64,000 nucleotides of DNA from Rugamonas sp. A1-17. GTDB taxonomy: Bacteria; Pseudomonadota; Gammaproteobacteria; Burkholderiales; Burkholderiaceae_D. The stretch spans positions 148,129-212,128 of the forward strand of contig JAJLPB010000015.1 in the NCBI GenBank assembly GCA_025548565.1, read 5' to 3'. The position numbers were made by a program, and so were the translations under genes. Positions 8,389 through 17,655 of this stretch are shown here, piece after piece. Position 1 is the first letter of the stretch. The number at the start of each line of letters is the position of its first letter. Below the pieces are notes generated by a model. That model saw only the letters and a program-made list of their open reading frames with translations, ran no database searches and had not been told where the DNA came from.

Positions 8389-8952
8389 TTATTTTTTCGC
8401 GGCCTTGGCCGGTTTGGCGGTGTTTTTCTCGACCAGTTCGCTGGCCTTGGCGATCTGCGCTTCGACCGCCTGCACGGCCTGCTTGGTGGCCGAGGTCACT
8501 TGTTCGTAGCCGTTGAAGGCGTTGTCGATCGCGGTCTTGACGATCTGCACGGCGTTCTCCGAGCCGGGACGCACGTTCTTGGTGACGTCGTAGATCAGCG
8601 CGCTGAGCGTGCTTTTGGCTTCGGTCATGTGGGCGTCGGCGGCGCGGGTGAATTCTTCACGGATCTCGGCGATGATCGTACCCAGCTGCTGGTTGTAGGC
8701 GGCGGCGCCGGCCATGCCGGGCTGGACCTTGGCGGCCGCCAGCGACATCGCGGCTTTCGGATCGGTGCTCTGGCTGATTTCCTTGCCGGCGGCGAGGCCG
8801 TCTTCCAGCTGGCTTTTGGCGGTGGCCATGTTCAGGGCCACGACTTGTTCGACGCCTTGGACGGCTTTGCTGGTCAGGGTGTTGAAGGTTTCGAGCTGAA
8901 ATTCAAACAGTGCTTTGGTGGCGTTGGCAAATTGTTCGGGATTCGTAAACAT
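8389..8952 (-). CDS. phasin family protein
   Basis: A 187-residue, almost entirely helical protein with the phasin N-terminus MFTNPEQFANATKALFE, a central amphipathic coiled segment and a Lys/Ala-rich tail (AKPAKAAKK). Phasins coat polyhydroxyalkanoate granules in the cytoplasm and control their number and size. The gene is monocistronic, has a good ribosome-binding site (GGAG, about 8 bases upstream) and ends in its own terminator. Length and opening match TIGR01841-type phasins of Burkholderiales. Other PHA genes are not in the window. Confidence 0.92.
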   Translation of the reverse strand: MFTNPEQFANATKALFEFQLETFNTLTSKAVQGVEQVVALNMATAKSQLEDGLAAGKEISQSTDPKAAMSLAAAKVQPGMAGAAAYNQQLGTIIAEIREEFTRAADAHMTEAKSTLSALIYDVTKNVRPGSENAVQIVKTAIDNAFNGYEQVTSATKQAVQAVEAQIAKASELVEKNTAKPAKAAKK

Positions 8953-9019
8953 ACAGTCTCCTCAAGATGATGAAATGTAGCCAGTACTGCCCTGGGTTGC
9001 CCCTGTTAGTGCTGGTCCA

Positions 9020-9223
9020 TTATTTAGCAAGAACCAACTTTTCGCAACGGCTATCTTTATAGGGGCCCGAGTCCTTGACCCAGCCGGGCCCCAGCGGCGT
9101 CTGCGAACAGGCGAGGTAGTTGTCGATCTTGCTGCGCCATTTGTACCAGGGCGCTGGGCCGGCGTTGAGGCTGGTGCAGCAGAGGGCCAGTATCAGGCCT
9201 GGCATCAATATGCGCTTGTTCAT
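9020..9223 (-). CDS. small secreted protein, 67 residues, unknown function
   Basis: ATG 9223 gives a typical signal peptide, MNKRILMPGLILALCCTSLNA, cleaved probably before GPAPWYKW. An upstream ATG (9235) would add four residues ahead of the positively charged region and is less likely. The mature peptide is about 46 residues with two cysteines (ACSQT and SRCEK), which could form one disulphide, and a GPGWVKDSGPYKDS segment that looks conserved. I recall similar short periplasmic proteins in Oxalobacteraceae but no known role. It lies immediately downstream, on the same strand, of a decayed DUF3800 gene. Confidence 0.6.
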   Translation of the reverse strand: MNKRILMPGLILALCCTSLNAGPAPWYKWRSKIDNYLACSQTPLGPGWVKDSGPYKDSRCEKLVLAK

Positions 9224-9238
9224 GAAGTATTCCATGCA

Positions 9239-9591
9239 TTAGAAGAACAGCTGTTTGACTTGTATGTGCGGCGCCAATATTTCCCAGCATGTTGATTTTT
9301 TGAATTCATAATGGATCTCGACTACACCAGCGAGCATATCGACAAACTGCAGGTTCAGACAGGACCTGCTGTCGCGGCTGATGGATTCGAGCTTGGTATC
9401 GGCGCCAGCTTCGTACAGCATCATATCGAGGTAATGGTGCAAACAGCTACCATTTTCGACTTTGATCGATCGCGGATCCGGGATCAAGGTTACGTGCCGA
9501 TGTTTAACCATGTCTTCCAGTAGCAGGAGGCGTAGTAAGGACGATCGAATTTCCATCCCAAGTCGCCGCTCTCGTCGACATAGATCAGCAT
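9239..9591 (-). pseudogene. DUF3800 gene remnant (internal deletion and frameshift)
   Basis: From ATG 9591 the frame reads MLIYVDESGDLGWKFDRPY, the characteristic N-terminus of DUF3800 proteins with its acidic DESGD motif. It then runs out of the family and stops at 9490-9492. In another frame, from about 9534 to the stop at 9239, the sequence reads LLLLEDMVKHRHVTLIPDP...LNLQFVDMLAGVV...HIQVKQLFF, the C-terminal half of the same family. Intact members are about 220 residues, so roughly 100 residues of the middle are missing and the halves are out of frame. DUF3800 is an RNase H-like fold family of unclear function, often in mobile or defence regions. Confidence 0.75.
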
Positions 9592-9783
9592 GGAGCGGGC
9601 TCCGGAATGAAAATGACCCCGGACGGGCGGGGCCATTGAATGGGGTGGCAGCCCCTGAGATCGGCGCGTTCAGAACGCGCTTACGACGCCTTCCCAGCAT
9701 CGCGATTTCCTCAGGATTTACCTGCACAAATGAGAGTATCGATGTTTACCGGCATTGGGTCAATCGTGTAAATTTGATCGAAA
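9592..9783. other. intergenic, no supported gene
   Basis: A frame continues upstream of the DUF3800 remnant on the minus strand, but its product (rich in Arg, Pro and Gly) resembles no family and has no convincing start. The hairpin-like GACCCCGG...GCGGGGCC around 9616-9634 could be a weak terminator. Nothing else is seen. Confidence 0.4.
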
Positions 9784-10941
9784 TCAAACTAGCTGTCGGG
9801 AGCAGACGCGGTTGCGGCCGCCATTCTTGGCGGCGTACAGCAATTCGTCGGCGGCTGCGATCATGTTGAGGTGGGCGTCGTGCGCCGACGTGGCGAAGTC
9901 CACGCTGGCCACGCCGAAGCTGGCCGTGATGGCGATCTGCCGGCCCTCGTGCTCGACCGGCGTGGAGGCCAGCGCGTGGCGCAGCCGCTCGGCCAGCAGC
10001 GCGCCGCCGGCCAGGTCGGTTTCCGGCAGGATCAGCAGGAATTCCTCGCCGCCGTAGCGCACCACGCTGTCGACGCCGTCGCGCGTCATCGATTGCAACA
10101 GCGCGCCGAAGCGCTGCAGCACGGCGTCGCCGCCGTTGTGGCCGTAGGTGTCGTTGACCACTTTGAAACGGTCCAGGTCGCTCATGATGACCGTCAGGCA
10201 AAGCCGGTAGCGCTGGGCGCGGGCAATCTCCGTTTCCAGCAACTGCTCGTGCAGGTGGCGCCGGTTGTAGCAGCCGGTCAGCGGGTCGCGCACAGACAGG
10301 TTTTTCAGCACCATCTGGGCCTTGTACTCGTCGCGCAGCAGATGCTGGTAGCGGCGCGCCGCGACGTAGCCGAACAGGTTGGTCAGCGTCAGCAGCGCGG
10401 CCATGGTGCCCAGCTCGACCCGGCGCAGGTCGCCCAGCTGGACGGCCAGCATGATGAAGCCCAGCGTGGCGGGCGCGGCGATCGCGGCCGCGTACAACAG
10501 GCGGTTCGGAATGTAGATGTAGATCACGGTGACCACGATGGACATCGAAATCGCGTGCAGCGCAAACTCGGCGGGGCGCAGCGCGGCGATCAGCAGGAAA
10601 CCGGCCGCGCCGGCTATTTCCACCACGCTGGCCACGCCGCGCGTGACGGGAATGGAACCGGGCCGGCGCCGCAGCACGATCAGGCCGCCCAGGGCCACGC
10701 CGGCCACCGCCAGGCGCGCGCCGATCAGCATCGCCGTGCGCACGCTGTAGCCCAGCCATGCTATGTCGGAGGCGGCGAAGCACAGGTAAAACAGGGAGCA
10801 GAAGACAAAGGTTACGCGCAACTGCCCCTGCGTCATGGCCAGGTGGTGGCGCAAAAACGCACGCTCGGCCGCGGCGTCGCGAAATTCGCAGCGCAGGCTC
10901 GCCATGTCCATCTTCTCAGTCTGGGCAGGATGTGGGTGCAC
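9784..10941 (-). CDS. membrane-bound diguanylate cyclase (GGDEF domain)
   Basis: A 385-residue protein: about six transmembrane helices in residues 40-200 and a GGDEF domain in about 215-380. The active-site motif is GGEEF at residues 297-301 (RYGGEEFLLILPE), which retains the catalytic acidic residues, so it should make cyclic-di-GMP from two GTP. The spacing needed for a canonical RxxD inhibitory site is not met (RDGVD), so product inhibition may be weak. The GTG at 10941 was chosen because GGGGAGA lies about 8 bases upstream; ATGs at 10911 and 10905 are alternatives. It is monocistronic. Confidence 0.92.
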   Translation of the reverse strand: MHPHPAQTEKMDMASLRCEFRDAAAERAFLRHHLAMTQGQLRVTFVFCSLFYLCFAASDIAWLGYSVRTAMLIGARLAVAGVALGGLIVLRRRPGSIPVTRGVASVVEIAGAAGFLLIAALRPAEFALHAISMSIVVTVIYIYIPNRLLYAAAIAAPATLGFIMLAVQLGDLRRVELGTMAALLTLTNLFGYVAARRYQHLLRDEYKAQMVLKNLSVRDPLTGCYNRRHLHEQLLETEIARAQRYRLCLTVIMSDLDRFKVVNDTYGHNGGDAVLQRFGALLQSMTRDGVDSVVRYGGEEFLLILPETDLAGGALLAERLRHALASTPVEHEGRQIAITASFGVASVDFATSAHDAHLNMIAAADELLYAAKNGGRNRVCSRQLV

Positions 10942-11038
10942 TGATGGTCTCCCCGCTGGCTGCCGGCTGGTTGCCGGTCTTGCCGCAACCTATTATACGG
11001 CGGCGATAATTGCGCGAAAGAAAATTATTGGGGCCACC

Positions 11039-13237
11039 TCAGCATGGCGCGACGCGCGGCAGCCGCAGGGTGACCGTGGTGCCGGCCTCCGGTGTGCTGA
11101 TGGTCTCGATGCGTCCGCCCAGCACGCCCGTGACGATGTTGTGCGTGATGTACAGGCCCAGGCCGGAACCGCCGGCGCCGAGCCGGGTGGTGAAGAAGGG
11201 ATCGTAGATGCGCGACAGGTTGGCGGCCGGGATGCCGACGCCGTTGTCGCCGACCGAGACGGCGATCTCGCCGTTGCCGATGTCCTGGGCGCGGATCGTG
11301 ATGGTGCCTTGCGTGCGGCCCTCGAAGGCATGGACGATGCAGTTGTCGATCAGGTTTTCCAGCGCCTGGCTCAACGGGCCGGGATAGCTGTCGAGCTCCA
11401 GCCAGTGTTCGACTTCCTCCACCAGTTCCAGTCCGCGCTGCCGGACGTCGGCCTGCCTGGCCTGCAGCAGCTGCGCCACCAGGTCGCCCAGCACGAAGCG
11501 GCAGCGCTGCGAGCTGGTGTTGTCGACCGCGATGCGGCGGAAGCTGTCCACCAGCGCGGCCGCGCGTTTCAGGTTGCGCAGCACGACGTCGTCGGCGTCG
11601 GCGGCCTGTTGCAGATACTCGGCCAGCACCGAGCGCCGCAGGCCGCTGTCCAGGTCGCGCCGCAGCGCCTCCGTGCGTTCGCTCATGCTGCCGGCCATGG
11701 TCAGGCAGTTGCCGATCGGCGTGTTCAGCTCGTGGGCCACGCCGGCCACCAGCGCGCCCAGCGCCGCCAGCTTATCGCGCCGCACCAGCTCCTCCTGCGT
11801 CATGCTGAGGTTCTCCAGCGCGGTCGACAGCTCCTCGTTGGCGTGCTCGGCGTCCTCCTTGGCGCGCTGCAGCTCGGCGGTGCGGGCCTGCACCAGCTCC
11901 TCCAGATGCTCGCGGTGGCGCACCAGCTCGGCCTCGCGCCGGGTGCTGGCGATGGCGATGCCGGCCAGGTGGGTGGCGGCCTTGATCAGCTGGCGGTCCT
12001 CCTTGGTCGGGCTGCGCGATTCGAGGTAGTACATGGCGAAGCTGCCCAGCACGGTGCCGGGATCGAGCAGGATCGGCATGGCCCAGCAGGCGCGCAGGCC
12101 GTATTGCAGGGCGGTCTCCTTGTAGGGCGCCCACAGCGGATCGTTGAGGATGTCGCTGACCACCACGGTCTCCTTGCGGTGCACGGCGGTCCCGCAGGAG
12201 CCTGCGACCGGACCCGACGGCAGGCCGTCGACGGTTGCCAGGTAGGCGGCCGGCAGGCTGGGGCCGGCGGCCACCTGCAGCGTGACGCCGTCCGGCGCCA
12301 CCAGCATCACCGAGCACAGCACCGGCGGCGCCTGGGCTTCGATCAGGCGCGCCAGCTGTTCCAGCGTGTCCTTCAGCGGCGCGCCGCGCGCGATCATTTC
12401 CAGCACCAGGTTCTTGCCGTCGCGTAGCTCCTCGGCCCGCTTGCGGCTGCTGACGTCGACGATGCGCACGTGCATCACCCGGTGTTCGGGCGTGTTCAGC
12501 GGCACCATGCGCAGTTCGCACGCCACCTGGCGGCCGGAACTGTGCCGCACCGTCAGCTCGAACACCTGCACGCCGCCCGCCATCACCCGGTCGACATAGC
12601 CCGCGAACGCCTCGGATGAGGCGCGGCCGTCCGGCTGGCGCGGCGGGCACAGGTCCGGCAGCCTGGCCTGCAGCAGCTCGGTTTCCGTCATGCCGAACAG
12701 CAGGCGGGTGGCGCGGTTGACGTCCAACACGCGATTGCTGCCGCGTTGCATCAGCAGGATCGCGTCCGGCGACCCAGCCAGCATCTGGTGGTAGTTTACT
12801 TCCAGCGTCGCCATGGTCGGCAGGCCGTCCGGCGCCGGGGCCGGCGTGATCGCCTTCAGTTGCAGCAGGATTTTTTCAGCCAGGTCCTCGGTGGGGAAGG
12901 ACAGCGGCAGGTAGGCGCTGACGCCGGCTTCGCGGGCGCGCTCGCGCTCCTCGGGCGAGGGCGTGGACGACAACAGGAACAGCGGCAGCTTGCCGCCGCA
13001 GGCGTCGCGCAGGCGCCCGCACAACTCCAGCCGCGCGCTGCCGGCCAGCGCCACGTCCAGCAGGGCCAGGGCGACCTTACCGCCGGTGGCCAGCGCCAGC
13101 GCCTCGTCGCCGCGCCGCACCTGCTCGACCGCCAGGCCGTGCGGGGCCAGCATGGTCCTGAGCGTGGCGAGATCGTAGCTCGTGTTGGTGGCTATCAACA
13201 CGACGTTCGGCTGGTCGGGAGGTGACGGCTGCATCAT
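11039..13237 (-). CDS. REC-PAS-GAF sensor histidine kinase (soluble)
   Basis: A 732-residue cytoplasmic kinase with no membrane segments. Domains in order: a receiver-like domain (10-125, Asp in ALALLDVAL), PAS (about 145-265), GAF (about 285-430, with the SCGTAVHRKETVVVSDI motif), a coiled coil (440-490), an HisKA-type dimerisation domain with VAHELNTPIGN (His502), and a HATPase domain (about 600-730, NLIDNCIVHAF and GLGLYITHNIV). The N-terminal receiver on a kinase suggests it is an intermediate in a phosphorelay. The start at MMQPSPPDQP was chosen because upstream frame extension is low-complexity shadow of the HxlR gene. Signal and partner regulator are unknown. Confidence 0.9.
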   Translation of the reverse strand: MMQPSPPDQPNVVLIATNTSYDLATLRTMLAPHGLAVEQVRRGDEALALATGGKVALALLDVALAGSARLELCGRLRDACGGKLPLFLLSSTPSPEERERAREAGVSAYLPLSFPTEDLAEKILLQLKAITPAPAPDGLPTMATLEVNYHQMLAGSPDAILLMQRGSNRVLDVNRATRLLFGMTETELLQARLPDLCPPRQPDGRASSEAFAGYVDRVMAGGVQVFELTVRHSSGRQVACELRMVPLNTPEHRVMHVRIVDVSSRKRAEELRDGKNLVLEMIARGAPLKDTLEQLARLIEAQAPPVLCSVMLVAPDGVTLQVAAGPSLPAAYLATVDGLPSGPVAGSCGTAVHRKETVVVSDILNDPLWAPYKETALQYGLRACWAMPILLDPGTVLGSFAMYYLESRSPTKEDRQLIKAATHLAGIAIASTRREAELVRHREHLEELVQARTAELQRAKEDAEHANEELSTALENLSMTQEELVRRDKLAALGALVAGVAHELNTPIGNCLTMAGSMSERTEALRRDLDSGLRRSVLAEYLQQAADADDVVLRNLKRAAALVDSFRRIAVDNTSSQRCRFVLGDLVAQLLQARQADVRQRGLELVEEVEHWLELDSYPGPLSQALENLIDNCIVHAFEGRTQGTITIRAQDIGNGEIAVSVGDNGVGIPAANLSRIYDPFFTTRLGAGGSGLGLYITHNIVTGVLGGRIETISTPEAGTTVTLRLPRVAPC

Positions 13238-13317
13238 GGGTGGGGGTATCCGCTCCGCAGTACTTGATGCAGCCAGTGTCACAGGATGGACGTTCCCGGT
13301 CAAGCCTTTCAGCAGGA

Positions 13318-13737
13318 CTAGGCCGCGTCCAGGGCGGCGGCCTCCTGCGCCTGCTGGATCAGCGGGAAATTGTCCTCGATCCAGTCGACCAGCACCTCCA
13401 GCCGTTCGGCCGCCTGGCGTCCCAGCGGCGTCAGGCTGTACTCCACGTGCGGCGGTACCACCTGCTGCGCCACCCGCAGCACCAGGCCGTCCGTGGCCAG
13501 CGCGTCCAGCGTCTGCGCCAGCATCTTCTCGCTGACGCCGCCGATCTCCCGGCGCAGCTGGCTGAAGCGGTGGGTGCCGTCCAGCAGCACCACCAGCACC
13601 AGCACGCCCCAGCGGCTGGTGATGTGGCCCAGCACGGCGCGCGACGGGCATTCCGCCGCCAGCACGTGGGCGCGCGGGTCGCCTTGGTTGCTGGCCAGCA
13701 CCTTGCGCAGCGAGCGGCTTGATTTGACTTGGTTCAT
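13318..13737 (-). CDS. HxlR-family transcriptional regulator (YtfH/QorR-like)
   Basis: A 139-residue winged-helix regulator with the family order: Cys near the N-terminus (AAECPSR), HITSRWGVLVLVVLLDGTHRF, FSQLRREIGGVSEKMLAQTLDAL (recognition helix) and EYSLTPLG wing. ATG 13737 has GGAGAGA about 10 bases upstream. It is divergent from a QorB-like quinone oxidoreductase gene, the same pair as E. coli ytfH/ytfG, and a perfect inverted repeat lies between them. Related regulators use the conserved cysteine to sense quinones or aldehydes. It probably represses both genes. Confidence 0.9.
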   Translation of the reverse strand: MNQVKSSRSLRKVLASNQGDPRAHVLAAECPSRAVLGHITSRWGVLVLVVLLDGTHRFSQLRREIGGVSEKMLAQTLDALATDGLVLRVAQQVVPPHVEYSLTPLGRQAAERLEVLVDWIEDNFPLIQQAQEAAALDAA

Positions 13738-13763
13738 CTGGGCTCTCTCCGGTTGAATGGGGT

Positions 13764-13798
13764 ACTTACTAATTTGTGCGTACTTACAATTAGTAAGT
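13764..13798. promoter_or_regulatory. palindromic operator between the HxlR gene and qorB
   Basis: Perfect 11-base inverted repeat: ACTTACTAATT (13764-13774) and AATTAGTAAGT (13788-13798), spacer 13 bases. GTACTTAC occurs twice in direct orientation within it. The position in the divergent intergenic space and AGTAAGT half-sites fit an HxlR dimer-binding site controlling both promoters. Confidence 0.75.
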
Positions 13799-13865
13799 GT
13801 AGACTCTATCATAGCACCAACCGCGCGGAAACCTCCCCGTGGCAGCCTGTTCAAAGGAGAAAAAC

Positions 13866-14714
13866 ATGATTGTCGTTACTGGTGCAAGTGGCCAACTGGG
13901 CCGTCTGGTGATTGCCCGCCTGCTGAAAACCGTTCCTGCCGCGCAGATCGTCGCCGCCGTGCGCGACGTCGCCAAGGTGGCCGACCTGGCCGCGCAAGGC
14001 GTGCAGGTGCGGCGCGCCGACTATGCCGATCCGGCCTCGCTGGACGCCGCCTTCCAGGGCGCCACCAAGGTGCTGCTGATCTCGTCTAGCGAACTGGGGC
14101 AGCGCGGCCCGCAGCACCGCAACGTCGTCGACGCCGCCGTGCGCGCCAAGGCGGGCCTGCTGGCCTACACCAGCGTGCTGCATGCGGACACGTCGCCGTT
14201 GGCACTGGCCGCCGAGCACCGTGAGACCGAGGCGGCCGTGCGCGCCTCAGGCCTGCCGTACACCTTGCTGCGCAATGGCTGGTATGTGGAGAACTACACG
14301 GGTGGTCTGGGCGGGGCGCTGGCGCATGGCGCGCTGGCCGGCGGCGCCGGGGAAGGGCGCATCTCCGCGGCGGCCCGCGCCGATTACGCCGACGCGGCGG
14401 CGGCCGTGCTGACCAGCGCCGGTCCGGTGGAGCAGGTGTATGAGCTGGCGGGCGACCAGGCGTTCACGCTGGGCGAGCTGGCGGCGGAAGTGTCGCGCCA
14501 GTCGGGCAAGCAGATCCCTTTCCACAACCTGCCGCAGCAGGATTACCGTGAGATGCTGGTGAGTGTGGGCCTGCCGGCGCCGCTGGCCGACCTGATCGCC
14601 GATTCGGATGCGCAGGCCGCCAAGGGCGCGCTGTATGACGGCAGCGGCACGCTGGGCAAGCTGATCGGCCGCCCGACCATCTCGCTGGCGGACGCCGTCA
14701 AAGCGGCGCTGTAA
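13866..14714 (+). CDS. qorB: NAD(P)H:quinone oxidoreductase, QorB/YtfG-like (NmrA/SDR family)
   Basis: A 282-residue atypical short-chain dehydrogenase. The N-terminal Rossmann motif is VTGASGQLGRLV (residues 4-15), then AAVRDVAKV for cofactor specificity, the VLLISSSELGQR and YTSVLHAD segments typical of QorB, and RNGWYVENYTGG in the substrate region. It reduces quinones with NADPH and protects against electrophile stress. ATG 13866 has an excellent AAAGGAGA site at 13853-13860. It is divergent from its probable HxlR repressor, and its stop codon abuts a bidirectional terminator shared with the first tRNA-Leu. Confidence 0.88.
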   Translation: MIVVTGASGQLGRLVIARLLKTVPAAQIVAAVRDVAKVADLAAQGVQVRRADYADPASLDAAFQGATKVLLISSSELGQRGPQHRNVVDAAVRAKAGLLAYTSVLHADTSPLALAAEHRETEAAVRASGLPYTLLRNGWYVENYTGGLGGALAHGALAGGAGEGRISAAARADYADAAAAVLTSAGPVEQVYELAGDQAFTLGELAAEVSRQSGKQIPFHNLPQQDYREMLVSVGLPAPLADLIADSDAQAAKGALYDGSGTLGKLIGRPTISLADAVKAAL

Positions 14715-14716
14715 TG

Positions 14717-14757
14717 AAAAAAGCCTCCATCTGCTTTTCAGCTCGATGGAGGCTTTT
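14717..14757. terminator. bidirectional terminator between qorB and tRNA-Leu copy 1
   Basis: Eleven-base stem AAGCCTCCATC (14721-14731) with GATGGAGGCTT (14745-14755), 13-base loop, flanked by A-run and T-run. It serves both the tRNA (minus strand) and qorB (plus strand). Confidence 0.85.
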
Positions 14758-14769
14758 CGCGGAATTCTA

Positions 14770-14854
14770 TGGTGCCCACGGAGGGACTCGAACCCCCACA
14801 CCTTGCGGCACATGGACCTGAACCATGCGCGTCTACCAATTCCGCCACGTGGGC
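14770..14854 (-). tRNA. tRNA-Leu (anticodon CAG), copy 1
   Basis: An 85-base class II tRNA including encoded CCA (14770-14772). Acceptor stem GCCCACG/CGTGGGC, D-loop AATTGGTAGAC, anticodon stem CATGG/CCATG with loop TTCAGGT (anticodon CAG), long variable arm and TTCGAGTCC T-loop. It is identical to three further copies in the window. Confidence 0.97.
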
Positions 14855-14898
14855 ACTGTTACTGCTTTTCTGCTGCGTGTTCTGCAACAGAGGCCCGA

Positions 14899-14927
14899 AT
14901 CTTAAAGGAGGGCGGCTACCCCGTCAA
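14899..14927 (-). promoter_or_regulatory. sigma70-type promoter of tRNA-Leu copy 1
   Basis: On the minus strand: TTGACG (-35, 14927-14922), 17-base spacer, TAAGAT (-10, 14904-14899). The same arrangement is found at copies 2 and 3. Confidence 0.8.
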
Positions 14928-14972
14928 TAGAGATCTCGTGCTTTTATGAAATAATTTCCGGCACTGACAATG

Positions 14973-15015
14973 AAAAAAGCCTCCATCTGCTTTTCAGCTC
15001 GATGGAGGCTTTTTT
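14973..15015 (-). terminator. terminator of tRNA-Leu copy 2
   Basis: AAGCCTCCATC (14977-14987) pairs with GATGGAGGCTT (15001-15011); the A-run at 14973-14978 gives the U-tract on the minus strand. Near-copy of the other three tRNA terminators. Confidence 0.85.
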
Positions 15016-15026
15016 GCGGAATTCTG

Positions 15027-15111
15027 TGGTGCCCACGGAGGGACTCGAACCCCCACACCTTGCGGCACATGGACCTGAACCATGCGCGTCTACCAATTCC
15101 GCCACGTGGGC
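15027..15111 (-). tRNA. tRNA-Leu (anticodon CAG), copy 2
   Basis: Identical in sequence to copy 1, with encoded CCA at 15027-15029. It has its own promoter and terminator. Confidence 0.97.
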
Positions 15112-15159
15112 ACTGTACTGCTTGCTACTCTCTGCCGCGTGTTCTGCAACAGAGGCAGC

Positions 15160-15188
15160 ATCATGCCGCATGGCGGCGGCGCCGTCAA
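15160..15188 (-). promoter_or_regulatory. sigma70-type promoter of tRNA-Leu copy 2
   Basis: Minus strand TTGACG (15188-15183), 17-base spacer, CATGAT (15165-15160). The intervening bases differ from copies 1 and 3, while the hexamers are kept. Confidence 0.75.
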
Positions 15189-15219
15189 GGGCGGGGCGTA
15201 AAATAGGGGCCCCGTAATG

Positions 15220-15260
15220 AAAAAAGCCCCCATCTGCTTTTCAGCTCGATGGAGGCTTTT
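15220..15260 (-). terminator. terminator of tRNA-Leu copy 3
   Basis: Same hairpin as copies 1 and 2 but with AAGCCCCCATC in the first arm, giving one C-A mismatch in the stem; the A-run at 15220-15226 supplies the U-tract. Confidence 0.8.
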
Positions 15261-15272
15261 CGCGGAATTCTG

Positions 15273-15357
15273 TGGTGCCCACGGAGGGACTCGAACCCCC
15301 ACACCTTGCGGCACATGGACCTGAACCATGCGCGTCTACCAATTCCGCCACGTGGGC
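15273..15357 (-). tRNA. tRNA-Leu (anticodon CAG), copy 3
   Basis: Identical to the other copies, encoded CCA at 15273-15275. Confidence 0.97.
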
Positions 15358-15401
15358 ACTGTTACTGCTTTTCTGCTGCGTGTTCTGCAACAGAGGCCAG
15401 A

Positions 15402-15430
15402 ATCATAGGGGAGTGGCGCGCCCGCGTCAA
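15402..15430 (-). promoter_or_regulatory. sigma70-type promoter of tRNA-Leu copy 3
   Basis: Minus strand TTGACG (15430-15425), 17-base spacer, TATGAT (15407-15402). Confidence 0.8.
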
Positions 15431-15558
15431 GGACGAAATGCTGATTTTTGATAAAGATTGCAGAAAGCCGCAGCGCAGATTTGCTGCTTGCTTGTTTGCT
15501 CACACTTTCGTAAGCTCCTGAGTGCTGGTGCCGTCATCTGAGACCAAGGAGGTAGGCC

Positions 15559-17154
<1,596 letters not shown>

Positions 17155-17159
17155 CAATG

Positions 17160-17202
17160 AAAAAAGCCCCCATCTGCTTTTCAGCTCGATGGAGGCTTTT
17201 TT
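17160..17202. terminator. terminator of tRNA-Leu copy 4 and of the hybrid kinase gene
   Basis: Hairpin like the other tRNA terminators, with the C-A mismatch of copy 3, flanked by A-run (17160-17165) and T-run (17197-17202). It starts 5 bases after the kinase stop, so it can act on both strands. Confidence 0.8.
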
Positions 17203-17212
17203 GCGGAATTTG

Positions 17213-17297
17213 TGGTGCCCACGGAGGGACTCGAACCCCCACACCTTGCGGCACATGGACCTGAACCATGCGCGTCTACCAATTCCGCCACGTGGGC
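17213..17297 (-). tRNA. tRNA-Leu (anticodon CAG), copy 4
   Basis: Identical to copies 1-3, encoded CCA at 17213-17215. Its upstream region differs from theirs: it keeps a perfect TATAAT (17328-17323 on the minus strand) but lacks a good -35, so this copy may be differently expressed. Confidence 0.97.
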
Positions 17298-17655
17298 ACT
17301 GATGCTTCTCAACAACTCTGCTATTATAGCGACGGGGAGAGTTTCGCGCCAGATGAACTTTCGTTCCATACTGCACATCAACCCTGTCTAGCAGCCTGTA
17401 TTTCTACAAACCCTCGCTTTGCCGCCGTTTTTCAACGTTGTCGCTGCGAGAGACCAAGATTATAGAGGAATTTTGCGGGATGTCAAATGGCCCGACTTAA
17501 AAAATCCGCCGGAATTCGCAACGTCGGCCGCAAATTAGTCAATCAGGGCGTTTCCAAGTACACTACGCCTGTCGTCGTGTCATATATATGCACCTGACGA
17601 TTTTGCCAGGCCGGATTTCCTCTGAACACTGTCAATAATAACTACAGAAATACTT
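17298..17655. other. intergenic region between tRNA-Leu 4 and rnr
   Basis: No supported gene. It holds the tRNA promoter (TATAAT on the minus strand at 17323-17328) and, for rnr, only a weak candidate: TTAGTC (17535-17540), 18 bases, TACACT (17559-17564). The sequence around 17300-17500 is less GC-rich than the neighbours. Confidence 0.5.

Noticed and set aside
9239..9727. Intact 162-residue minus-strand gene
   Set aside because: Its first about 50 residues match nothing, and the DUF3800 N-terminus is in a different frame, so it is better described as a pseudogene.
10020..10120. RxxD inhibitory site of the diguanylate cyclase
   Set aside because: The residues before GGEEF read RDGVD, with Arg one position too far, so I do not claim feedback inhibition.
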